Below are positions 1-7,584 of a stretch of 8,733 nt of DNA, one piece after another (position 1 is the first letter of the stretch; every line of letters begins with the position of its first letter). The notes under the pieces are model-generated. The model saw only the letters and a program-made list of their open reading frames with translations, did no database searches and was not told where the DNA came from. A program made the position numbers and the translations under genes. The stretch covers positions 8,691 to 17,423 of the forward strand of contig JAIVHQ010000270.1 in assembly GCA_020200995.1 (NCBI GenBank). The letters are read 5' to 3'. This DNA comes from Flavobacteriales bacterium. GTDB lineage: Bacteria; Bacteroidota; Bacteroidia; Flavobacteriales_D; Cryomorphaceae.

Positions 1-2436
1 GAAGTAGCTGTCGTATTCCGTAGGCACGATGCGGCTCGGACTCATCCGCTCAAGCGGCAGAAAGCCCATGGTGGTCAATCCAAGCGGTGTATAGAAATTG
101 TCGGCAGCGAAGCGATCGAGACGCAGACCGCTTTGGCGCTTCACGATTTCGCGCACGAAGTAGTAGCCAATATCGCTGTACTTGTAGGACTTATCTTTGT
201 TCAACGGCGTATCAACGATGCGAATCATGATGGAATCGCTCACATCTTCATTGATATACATATCGCGGGCCACCTGTCTGCTAAAATAATCATCGCGGTA
301 GGCCGAGAACACCCCCGGCCTGAGCTTTCCCCCTTTGGAGACCGTGTTTTTGTAGAAAGGAATCCAGGCGACCAGCCCCGCCTGATGCGCCATCATGCTG
401 CGAATATTTACTGTACGGTATTCGCTGTCGTTGGGCAGTTCCGGGAAAAAATCAGATAGGTGATTGTCCAGGCTGAAACGCCCCTCATCCTGCAACTTCA
501 TGAGGCTCAGAGTACTCGCCGCAATCTTGGTAATGGAAGCGAGGTCGTACACATCGCTTGAGGCTACGGGGGTGCCGTCCTCATAGGTGTGAAACCCGAA
601 ATTCTTGTCGTAAACCACTTTGCCGTCTTTGGCCACCAATATCTGGCAACCCGGATAGGCGCGACTGCGAAGTCCTTCCACAGCAATGCTATCGATCTTT
701 GCGAAGGCGTCGGGCGAAAGGCCGAATTCCGTCGGGCTCGATTGGTAAAGACGGCCCAGGTTTGCCGTGGTGAATCCGGTGCTGGCTTTGTAGTGATTGC
801 CCACACTTACGGGGAGCTTGCCGGAAGCAGGGAAGGCCCCGCCGAGCACCTCGGCTGCCGCGCGCGACATGTAGGCATCATCCTGATAGCCCACCATGAT
901 AGCCCTGAGCCGCTCGGGAGCGGTAAATTTAGCAAGGGCGTAAGGATTGCCCATGTGCACCATGATCACCGGAAAGTCAGCAGCCAGGGATTCGATCATG
1001 GCGATGGCTTCTTTGGTAAGGCCAAAATTTCGGCCGGGGCTTTGGTTGGTGCCCTCCACGTATACGATCACCGTGTTTTTGCCTTCGAGCGAGGTTCGCA
1101 CTTTTTTGACCTCTGCGGCGGTAGGTGCCGAGCCGGCTTCCAATGCTTCAAAGTTGCAGTATTTTGAGAGCCTGTTGCGAAATACGGAGCCGTTTCCACC
1201 CAAGGTGACCACCGCAATATTCCGCTCTCCAAGTTTCTTGAGGGGTATGATGCGGTTCTCGTTTTGAATCACAGTCACGGCAGCCTGACTCAGTTTGCGC
1301 TTGAGATGGAGCGCAGCGGGCGTATTGAGGTCTTCAAAAAGGCGAAGCGGGTTCACGCGCTCTCCGTTTTCGAGTCCAAGGGCTGATTTGGCGCGGAGTA
1401 TTTTAAGCACCCTGGCGTTCAGTTCAGTTTCTGAAATGCGGCCTTCATTAAGCGCTTTTTTGATGAAATCCACTGCCTTGGGTACATTTTCGGGAAAAAG
1501 CAAAATATCGTTGCCGGCCAGGAAAGCCATCAGGTCTACCTCTCCCGGTTCGTAGTAATTGGCCACCCCTTTCATGTTGAGGGCGTCGGTGAATACGAGG
1601 CCCTGAAAACCCATTTCAGATTTGAGGAGACCATTCACCACTTTCGGGCTCAACGTACTCGCGAGATTTGGCGTACTATCCAGAGAGGGGATAGAAAGGT
1701 GGGCCACCATAACAGAGGCGAGGCCCTCGTCGATCATTTTCCGGAAAGGATAAAGCTCCAGGCGCTCGAGTCGGCTGCGATCGTGCTTTATTACGGGAAG
1801 GGCGAGATGAGAATCAGTATCAGTGTCGCCGTGGCCGGGAAAGTGCTTTGCATTGGCCATCACACCGAAGTCCTGCATGCCCTTCATGTAGGCAATGGAT
1901 TTGCGGGCCACATTGTCGCGGTCTTCGCCAAACGAGCGGTAGTTGATCACAGGGTTTCGCGGGTTGTTGTTCACATCGGCCACCGGGGCAAAATTGACGT
2001 GGATACCCAGGCGCCTGCACTGCCGTGCGATCTCGACGCCCATGGCGTAGATGAGCGAATCATTTTGAATGGCCCCGAGGGTCATTTGGTAAGGATACTT
2101 CACAGTGCTATCCAGGCGCATGGCGAGGCCCCACTCTCCGTCGATACCGATCATGAGGGGTACTTTGGCCGCAGCCTGCAAATCGTTAGTGATGCGCGCC
2201 TGCCTTACGGGGCCACCCTGAAAGAAGATTAACCCGCCGATGCGGTGGTTGCGCACCAGGTTGAGCAGGGCCGCTTCGTGGCGGGCGTCTTTGTTGCTGT
2301 AGGCAGCGACCATAAACAGCTGACCGATGCGCTCTTCGACCGTCATTGACTTCAGCACCGAATCGGCCCACGGAGAGGGCTCGGTGCCGAAATTACAATC
2401 TGTCGGTGGCGGTCTCGTTTTTATTTCTGTTAATTT
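1..2436 (-). CDS. GH3 beta-N-acetylglucosaminidase (NagZ-type) fused to a beta-lactamase-like serine hydrolase; 3' end outside window, start unclear
   Basis: Probably removes N-acetylglucosamine from peptidoglycan fragments, with a penicillin-binding-protein/AmpC-like hydrolase domain attached; the fusion is common in Bacteroidota. The frame is open without interruption from just after a TGA at 2437-2439 to position 1. Seen in order: DSVLKSMTVEERIGQLFM (about 2364-2311), GIDGEWG, the NagZ signature KHFPGHGDTDTDSH with its DSH at 1815-1807, and the nucleophile in VFTDALNMKGV (Asp at 1587-1585). The serine hydrolase domain starts near 730, with the SxxK motif SITK (Ser at 537-535) and a YSD motif (180-172) in place of YxN. 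About 180 C-terminal residues should lie past the left edge. The start is uncertain: GTG 2358 or ATG 2346 fall inside conserved sequence, and the open frame above them holds no ATG, GTG or TTG and no hydrophobic signal peptide, although relatives are normally exported. Domain identity is sure; the 5' end is not. Confidence 0.93.
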
Positions 2437-2663
2437 TCAACATCCCGCTGATGCTTTCTCATAACCTGAGTTTGGTTCTTAGCCGTTTTTGCTTCGCGCG
2501 GTTTTGATTATCTTGCCATACTTACTCCGCAACGGTATTTGTACAGCGAACTGTTTACCTCCCCTGCGGTTTATATAAAGGTGCGATATTTGCAGGTCAA
2601 ATTTCGCGCCGAAAAAGCAAGCCCTCGATTCGGGAATGTACCCGACCACAATACGTCTACGCC
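2437..2663. other. Divergent intergenic region between the GH3 gene and the mutL operon
   Basis: About 230 bases between the leftward GH3 frame and the rightward small membrane protein gene. It should hold promoters for both directions. No convincing coding sequence is seen. On the minus strand the stretch just above the GH3 frame contains two very short frames with ATG starts (2461 and 2442) that stop after 10 and 16 codons; neither is hydrophobic and neither joins the GH3 frame. No strong hairpin, RNA gene or repeat was found by eye. The GH3 start may lie here if the sequence has lost bases. Confidence 0.6.
2585..2592 (+). promoter_or_regulatory. Weak candidate -7 promoter element for the mutL operon
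   Basis: GATATTTG differs by one base from the Bacteroidota primary sigma -7 consensus TAnnTTTG. It lies about 70 bases ahead of the ATG at 2664, in the only sizeable non-coding gap before the operon. No TTTG -33 element is seen at the usual spacing (about 19-21 bases upstream), although the stretch just before it is AT-rich (2570-2580). The assignment rests on position and partial consensus only. Confidence 0.22.
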
Positions 2664-2984
2664 ATGAAACCACCGAGAATCCCCTCCCTCTTTAAACTTT
2701 CGAAATACAACGAGCCAAAACGGTTCAACTATAAGCCGCGGGTCTACGATGAGCGCAAAGAGAATTTGGACAAAAGGAAGAAAGCCATCGAGAAAGAAAT
2801 GGAGCGCGAGGGCCGGCTGGGAAAGGACTATGAGGCTCACCTTCGGGAGTCTATTCACGACTCTTGGGCACGGCGCGAAACCCGACGCCAAAACCGCAAC
2901 TCAGGTAGAAGGCTTTTGTTAATTTTGGCGGCCCTTGTCGTCATTATGTACTTTATCTTCACGAAATACGACCTCACTTTCTGA
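2664..2984 (+). CDS. Small membrane-anchored conserved protein upstream of mutL
   Basis: 106 residues of unknown function. Seen: an N-terminal RFNYKPRVYDERKENL segment (residues 20-35), a highly charged, probably helical middle (residues 28-79, rich in Lys, Glu and Arg), and one hydrophobic segment at about residues 83-100 followed by a short polar tail. It is therefore likely a tail-anchored protein with a cytoplasmic charged domain. A family of similar small proteins sits directly before mutL in Flavobacteria, and I recall members labelled as a riboflavin synthase beta subunit. Nothing in this sequence resembles lumazine or riboflavin synthase, so that name should not be carried over. The ATG at 2664 is preceded by no Shine-Dalgarno sequence, as is usual in this phylum. 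Its TGA shares a base with the mutL ATG (TGATG), which implies coupling. Confidence 0.8.
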   Translation: MKPPRIPSLFKLSKYNEPKRFNYKPRVYDERKENLDKRKKAIEKEMEREGRLGKDYEAHLRESIHDSWARRETRRQNRNSGRRLLLILAALVVIMYFIFTKYDLTF

Positions 2985-4822
2985 TGCCCGATATAATCCA
3001 GCTTCTTCCTGATTCCGTTGCCAATCAAATTGCCGCAGGTGAAGTGGTTCAACGCCCGGCCTCGGCGGTGAAAGAACTGCTCGAGAACGCTGTGGATTCG
3101 GGTGCAGGTGAGGTGCAACTTATCGTAAAAGACGCCGGCAAAACCCTGATTCGCGTGATCGATGACGGCTGCGATACCGATGCGCGGATGAGCTTTGAAC
3201 GCCACGCCACATCCAAAATCCGCACCGCCGACGAGTTGTGGCACATCCGCACCAAAGGATTTCGCGGTGAGGCCCTCGCCTCCATCGCGGCCATTGCCCA
3301 GGTGGAAATGAAAACCCGCCTCCGCGAAAATGAGCTCGGCACATGCATCCGCATATCGGGCAGCAAAGTGGAAAGCCAGGAGCCCTGCGCCACACCACCC
3401 GGTACTTCATTCAGCGTGCGCAACCTCTTCTACAACACCCCTGCGCGGCGCAATTTTCTGAAATCAGACCAGGTAGAAATGCGCCACATCGTCGAGGAAT
3501 TTGAGCGTGTGGCCCTCGCCCACCCCGACGTCGCTTTCGCCATGGAGCACAACGGCGCAGAACTTTTCAAGGTGAAAGAGTCACCGCTGCGGCAGCGCAT
3601 CGTCAATGTGTTCGGGCCAAAATACAACGAACGCCTCGTACCCGTAAAGGAAGAAACCGCCATCGTCGCCCTCCACGGATTCATCTGTAAGCCCGAGTAC
3701 GCCAAGAAAACGCGGGGAGAACAATACTTTTTCGTCAACGACCGATTCATAAAAAACTCATACCTCCACCACGCGGTGAGCGCTGCTTTTGAAGACCTGA
3801 TACCCCGCGAGTGCCACCCCTCCTACTTCCTCTACATCAGTGTAGACCCCTCGAGTATTGACGTGAATATTCACCCGACGAAGACCGAAATCAAATTTGC
3901 CGAAGAGCGATCGATCTACGCCATCATCCGTTCGGCGGTGAAGAACAGCCTCGGGAAGTACAACATTTCGCCCACCATCGACTTCGATCAGGAAGACATC
4001 TTCAATGTGGCACCCATGCCGAAGAATGTAGAAATCGGGATGCCTCAGCCCAAGGATTTTAATTTTAACCCGTTCGATCAGGCCAAACCCCAAGCACCAA
4101 GGCCCGCATCGGCCAATTTGGGCAAGGGCGGAGCTTCCTTTTCGGGAAACTGGCAGGAACTCTACGCCATTTCAGAACGCGAAACGGCTACGCAGACCGA
4201 ATTTCCGGAAGGAAATGAAGAACGCATGCCCGAAAACGCCGCGCATCGTGAAGGCCTGCGGCCCGTGTTTCAACTCCACCGCAAATATATTCTGACGCAA
4301 ATCAAATCGGGCGTCATCATCGTAGACCGTCAGCGGGCCCACGAGCGCATCCTTTACGAAGAAGCCTCGGAGCGCCTCTGTAGCAGTGGCACGCAGAGTC
4401 AGCAATTGCTCTTTCCTGAGACGGTACACCTCAACGGCCCCGACTGTGCGCTGGTGCAAGACCTTGCAGACGACCTGAACAAACTCGGCTTTACCATCGA
4501 CAACTTCGGCGGAAACGACATAGTGGTAAACGGGGTGCCACCCGAGGCCGAAGGCATCCCGGCTCAGGATGTGGTCGAAAACCTGCTGGAGCGCTACAAG
4601 CACTCCTCAGACGATTTGCAGAGCAACACCCGCGAGCGTCTTGCACGCAGCATGGCGCTGAGCCTTTCGGCAAAAGAACCAAAATCGATGCAGCCTGTTG
4701 AAATGCTAGACCTCATCGACCGGTTGTTTGCATGCGAACATCCGCAAAGCACGCCTTCGGGAAAACCCGTACTTGTAAAACTAAGCCTCGACGACCTCGA
4801 CAAAAAATTTAAAAATCAATGA
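2984..4822 (+). CDS. mutL: DNA mismatch repair protein MutL with a damaged ATP-binding motif II
   Basis: MutL couples mismatch recognition by MutS to strand incision through an ATP-driven clamp. The 612-residue protein has a normal Bacteroidota layout: an N-terminal GHKL ATPase and transducer domain (about 1-330), a variable linker (about 335-425) and a C-terminal dimerisation/endonuclease domain (about 425-612). Motif I is intact (KELLENAVDSGA, Glu31 and Asn35), as are motif III (GFRGEAL, 92-98), RHATSKI (73-79) and LFYNTPARR. Motif II reads DDGCDTDAR (60-68), whereas relatives have DxGxGM/I plus two or three residues before DAR. E. coli MutL has 12 residues between this Cys and RHATSKI; here there are 9. 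Three residues, including the second Gly of DxGxG, are therefore missing without a frameshift. The C-terminal metal-site region reads DRQRAHERILYE (448-459) and ACEHPQ (583-588). The ATG overlaps the previous stop; the stop overlaps the next start. Identity is certain; ATPase activity is doubtful. Confidence 0.97.
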   Translation: MPDIIQLLPDSVANQIAAGEVVQRPASAVKELLENAVDSGAGEVQLIVKDAGKTLIRVIDDGCDTDARMSFERHATSKIRTADELWHIRTKGFRGEALASIAAIAQVEMKTRLRENELGTCIRISGSKVESQEPCATPPGTSFSVRNLFYNTPARRNFLKSDQVEMRHIVEEFERVALAHPDVAFAMEHNGAELFKVKESPLRQRIVNVFGPKYNERLVPVKEETAIVALHGFICKPEYAKKTRGEQYFFVNDRFIKNSYLHHAVSAAFEDLIPRECHPSYFLYISVDPSSIDVNIHPTKTEIKFAEERSIYAIIRSAVKNSLGKYNISPTIDFDQEDIFNVAPMPKNVEIGMPQPKDFNFNPFDQAKPQAPRPASANLGKGGASFSGNWQELYAISERETATQTEFPEGNEERMPENAAHREGLRPVFQLHRKYILTQIKSGVIIVDRQRAHERILYEEASERLCSSGTQSQQLLFPETVHLNGPDCALVQDLADDLNKLGFTIDNFGGNDIVVNGVPPEAEGIPAQDVVENLLERYKHSSDDLQSNTRERLARSMALSLSAKEPKSMQPVEMLDLIDRLFACEHPQSTPSGKPVLVKLSLDDLDKKFKNQ

Positions 4823-5574
4823 ATCAATTCCGCAGTTCGGGAGCCTTTGGCAATATGCCCACCGTGGTAAAAAATCTGTTGATCATCAACGGACTGTTCT
4901 TTCTGGCCACAGTTGCCCTTGAGGCGCAGGGCATTCGGCTTTCTCGAATACTTGGAGCTTTTTACTGGGATTCCTCCGGCTTCGAGCCTTGGCAGATTGT
5001 GACGCACATGTTTATGCACGGCGGTTTCACCCACATATTGTTCAATATGTTTGCCCTGTGGATGTTCGGCACGGCCATCGAGCGGGTTTGGGGTGCACAG
5101 CGCTTTTTGATTTACTACATGGTGACGGGCTTGGGGGCCTACTTTCTTCACTACGGTGTGATCGCGTGGGAAGCCAATAAACTCATTGCCGAACTCGGCC
5201 CGGAGGCACTGCGGATGGTAAAGGAAGAAGGTCTGGAGCTCTGGCTGCAAAACAAGAATTACATCGATCCGCAAATGGCTCAACTGAACCGCCTCTACAA
5301 TACGCCTGTGGTGGGAGCATCGGGTGCAGTATTCGGCATCCTGCTGGCATTCGGAATGATGTTTCCGAACACTAAGTTGATTATGTTGTTCTTTCCGGTG
5401 CCCATTAAGGCCAAATACTTCGTGATCGGCTACGGCCTGTTGGAGTTGTACTCCGGATTGTCCGGCGCCTCTGACAATGTGGCCCATTTTGCCCACTTGG
5501 GTGGTATGATTTTCGGTTTTATTCTGATCAAGTATTGGTCGAGCCGGCACAAAAGCAATTATAGAGAATACTGA
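4819..5574 (+). CDS. Rhomboid family intramembrane serine protease (first of two)
   Basis: Rhomboids cut substrates inside or next to the membrane with a Ser-His dyad. The 251-residue protein carries the full set: H67, H72 and N76 in the HGGFTHILFN region (oxyanion-hole side), GASGAVFG with catalytic Ser168, and AHFAHLGG with catalytic His226. About six membrane segments are visible (near 18-34, 58-83, 95-116, 163-182, 186-212 and 221-240). A polar loop of about 45 residues (116-160) separates the third and fourth, as in Bacteroidota relatives. The tail is short and basic. Its ATG overlaps the mutL stop (ATGA), and the next rhomboid starts one base after its TGA. Substrates are unknown. No truncation or missing catalytic residue is seen. 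Confidence 0.95.
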   Translation: MNQFRSSGAFGNMPTVVKNLLIINGLFFLATVALEAQGIRLSRILGAFYWDSSGFEPWQIVTHMFMHGGFTHILFNMFALWMFGTAIERVWGAQRFLIYYMVTGLGAYFLHYGVIAWEANKLIAELGPEALRMVKEEGLELWLQNKNYIDPQMAQLNRLYNTPVVGASGAVFGILLAFGMMFPNTKLIMLFFPVPIKAKYFVIGYGLLELYSGLSGASDNVAHFAHLGGMIFGFILIKYWSSRHKSNYREY

Positions 5575-5575
5575 C

Positions 5576-6472
5576 ATGGCATCCATCTTTGACGACATCA
5601 AATACGCCTGGCACCGCGGCGACATCACCCTTCAGTTTGTCTTTGCCAACCTTGCGGTATTTCTGGCCTTGACCCTGCTCCGCATTTCAGGGTTTTTCTT
5701 TCAGGCCGATATTATTGGTACTGTACTTCCGTGGGTGGCCGGCACAGCATCGCCAGGAGGGATGCTGGTGAAGCCGTGGACGCTGATCTCCTACATGTTT
5801 GTGCACGTAGGGCTATTTCACATTTTGGGCAACATGATCATCCTGTATTTCTCGGGGCGTATTTTTGCCGACCTGCTAAATGCACGGAGGTTTGTAGCAG
5901 TGTATTTTATGGGTGGCATTGCGGGATTTTTGCTGTTTTTTGCGGCCTTCAACCTTTTCCCCGTTTTCGAGGGTTCCAGGAGCATCATTTACGGTGCTTC
6001 GGCATCAGTGATTGCTATCCTGACCGCCATTGCCACTTACACTCCAAATCTGGAGCTCAGGCTCATTTTACTGGGCAACGTAAAGCTGAAGTGGATTGCC
6101 ATATTTTTCGTAGCCATCGACATCATTTTTCTAGACAGTACCAATTCAGGAGGTCATATCGCCCACCTCGGCGGGGCTGCTTTTGGGTACTTTTACAGCA
6201 CTTCTCTGAAGAACGGCAACGATTGGGCGAATCCATTTTGGAGTGTCATCGATTTTTTTCGAGATTTGGTGGCGCCCAAGTCCAAGATGAAGGTAGCTTC
6301 GTCCAAAGGTTCAGGGAGTGGGGGTCGGACATCGCGTACCGCCCCGAAAACCAAGAAGGGCAAAGAAGACCAGGAAAAAATAGACTCCATTCTCGACAAA
6401 ATCTCGCAAAGCGGGTACGACAGCCTTTCCAAGGAAGAGAAAGAATTTTTATTTAAAGCCAGCAAAAAATAG
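5576..6472 (+). CDS. Rhomboid family intramembrane serine protease (second of two) with DUF6576-like C-terminal extension
   Basis: A 298-residue paralogue of the preceding rhomboid. Catalytic features: H77, H82 and N86 in HVGLFHILGN, IYGASAS with Ser142 as the likely nucleophile, and HIAHLGG with His197. After the membrane domain (to about residue 225) there is a cytoplasmic tail of about 70 residues. It consists of a Lys/Ser/Gly-rich linker (about 235-262) and a conserved charged end (DSILDKISQSGYDSLSKEEK, 271-290) that matches the small domain I recall as DUF6576 at the end of Bacteroidota rhomboids. The first rhomboid lacks this tail, so the pair may differ in partners. The residue after the GxS motif is Ala, as in the usual GASGA, but the next is Ser144 instead of Val or Ala; this seems normal for this subgroup. 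The stop TAG overlaps the GTG of the next gene. Confidence 0.94.
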   Translation: MASIFDDIKYAWHRGDITLQFVFANLAVFLALTLLRISGFFFQADIIGTVLPWVAGTASPGGMLVKPWTLISYMFVHVGLFHILGNMIILYFSGRIFADLLNARRFVAVYFMGGIAGFLLFFAAFNLFPVFEGSRSIIYGASASVIAILTAIATYTPNLELRLILLGNVKLKWIAIFFVAIDIIFLDSTNSGGHIAHLGGAAFGYFYSTSLKNGNDWANPFWSVIDFFRDLVAPKSKMKVASSKGSGSGGRTSRTAPKTKKGKEDQEKIDSILDKISQSGYDSLSKEEKEFLFKASKK

Positions 6473-7533
6473 TGCTTCGCAGCATTCGACTCATGGGCAA
6501 ATCAGCCTTGCTCACTGCCAATGTGATAGTGGCGGCATGCCTGGTATTGTCATACGCCGCGACCTATGTCCATCCGGCCACGGCGCCGTTTCTGCCATAC
6601 TTTGGGATCGCTTTCGGATTTATCCTTCTGGCCAATTTGGGCTTTGCCTTGTTCTGGCTTCTATTCAAAAAAAAGCGTGTCGCATTGATCTCGGCTGTTA
6701 CCATACTGGTTGGGTTCAACCACGTTTTGGCTTATTTTCAGCCCCTTCCCTTCAGCTTTGGGAAGCAACCCGATGGCAAAAATATCTTGGTGCTGTCGCA
6801 CAATGTGCGGCTTTTTGGTTGGTACAACTGGCGAACGAATATCGAAGACAGAGACCGCATGTTTGAGCGGCTCGAACGCATTGATGCTGATGTGATGTGC
6901 TTTCAGGAGTTTTTTCACAACAGCGGGCCCGATATTTTCGAAACCCGGCAAACACTGAAGCGCGTGGCGGGAGCCGACTACCTCTTTGATGAATACACCT
7001 CGGTGGTAAAGCGTCAGCAGCATTACGGCATAGCCATCCTAAGCAAGTATCCCATTGTAGATCGGGGCAGGATAGAATTCACCGGAGAACGCAGCAATGT
7101 GTGCATCTATGCCGACATCGATGTGGAGGGCGACACTCTACGTGTGTACAATGCCCACGTGGCTTCGATCCGGTTTTCGGACAAAAATTACAAATTTATC
7201 GAGGAGATCATGAACCAACCGCGCGAGGGCAATGCGGAGCTCAAGGAAGGCATCAACATCATCACCAGGCTCAGCCTGGCTTACAGAAACCGAGCGAACC
7301 AAACCCAGCGCATTCTGGCCCACATGGAGACTTCGCCCCACCCCGTCATCTTTTGTGGCGACATGAACGATACGCCTGTATCTTACAGCTATGGCCGCTT
7401 AAGCGAAACGCTCACCGACAGTTTCCGCGAAAGCGGATTCGGCATCGGCAATACCTACATCGGCTTGTTTCCATCCTTTCGCATCGACTACATACAAGCG
7501 ATCACCATGCCATCAGCACGAGGATATATTTGA
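6472..7533 (+). CDS. Membrane-anchored endonuclease/exonuclease/phosphatase (EEP) family protein, C-terminus disrupted by an out-of-frame deletion
   Basis: EEP proteins are metal-dependent phosphodiesterases (DNase I, sphingomyelinase and similar); the substrate here is unknown. The 353-residue frame has three N-terminal membrane segments (about 11-31, 41-65, 70-88) followed by the catalytic domain: SHNVRLF (Asn111), CFQEF (Glu146), YNAHVAS (Asn227, His229), CGDMND (Asp297, Asn299) and FPSFRIDYI (Asp339). The family then needs about 17-19 residues and a final SDH motif carrying the catalytic His. Instead the frame reads on for 13 unrelated residues and stops at 7531-7533, while SDHHAISTRIYLNQ is encoded in another frame at 7497-7541. 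Some 50 bases, not a multiple of three, appear to be missing near 7490-7497. The product probably lacks activity. The start is either the GTG at 6472 overlapping the rhomboid stop or the ATG at 6493; the GTG fits coupling. It is the last gene of the operon. Confidence 0.88.
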   Translation: MLRSIRLMGKSALLTANVIVAACLVLSYAATYVHPATAPFLPYFGIAFGFILLANLGFALFWLLFKKKRVALISAVTILVGFNHVLAYFQPLPFSFGKQPDGKNILVLSHNVRLFGWYNWRTNIEDRDRMFERLERIDADVMCFQEFFHNSGPDIFETRQTLKRVAGADYLFDEYTSVVKRQQHYGIAILSKYPIVDRGRIEFTGERSNVCIYADIDVEGDTLRVYNAHVASIRFSDKNYKFIEEIMNQPREGNAELKEGINIITRLSLAYRNRANQTQRILAHMETSPHPVIFCGDMNDTPVSYSYGRLSETLTDSFRESGFGIGNTYIGLFPSFRIDYIQAITMPSARGYI

Positions 7534-7541
7534 ATCAGTAA
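7491..7541 (+). other. Frame-displaced C-terminal remnant of the EEP gene (SDHH motif)
   Basis: In the frame offset from the EEP gene, positions 7491-7538 encode HTSDHHAISTRIYLNQ, ending with TAA at 7539-7541. The SDHH element followed by a short hydrophobic/polar strand is what EEP enzymes carry at their C-terminus, a little after the RIDYI motif that is present in the main frame at 7480-7494. The remnant supports a deletion with frameshift in place of natural divergence. The local sequence TACATACA is a short tandem repeat, as could be left where two similar tetramers recombined or were collapsed. Confidence 0.75.
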
Positions 7542-7584
7542 ATGAAGAAATGCTGCGTGGAATAGGTGGTGGGATACAACGGCA
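7534..7584. other. Convergent gap between the EEP gene and hemF
   Basis: About 50 bases separate the end of the rightward operon from the end of leftward hemF (fewer if the displaced EEP tail is counted). A bidirectional terminator would be expected, but I see no convincing stem-loop with a T-tract on either strand. The operons may use an undetected signal or read into each other's antisense. Confidence 0.5.

Noticed and set aside
589..1167. A 192-codon plus-strand open frame
   Set aside because: It is antisense to the GH3/serine hydrolase gene, which is continuous and full of family motifs in this stretch.
2571..2891. Possible minus-strand gene in the divergent region
   Set aside because: It starts inside the conserved small membrane protein gene on the opposite strand and has no motif of its own.
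2664..2984. Annotation as riboflavin synthase beta subunit
   Set aside because: No lumazine synthase or riboflavin synthase motif is present; the protein is a charged helix with one membrane span.
4816..5628. A 270-codon open frame on the minus strand
   Set aside because: It lies wholly antisense to the first rhomboid gene, whose product has all family motifs; the antisense translation is His/Gln/Arg-rich with no recognisable domain.
5731..6456. A 241-codon open frame in a second plus frame
   Set aside because: It overlaps the second rhomboid gene in another frame; the translation is His/Arg/Phe-rich and resembles nothing, as expected for a GC-biased shadow frame.
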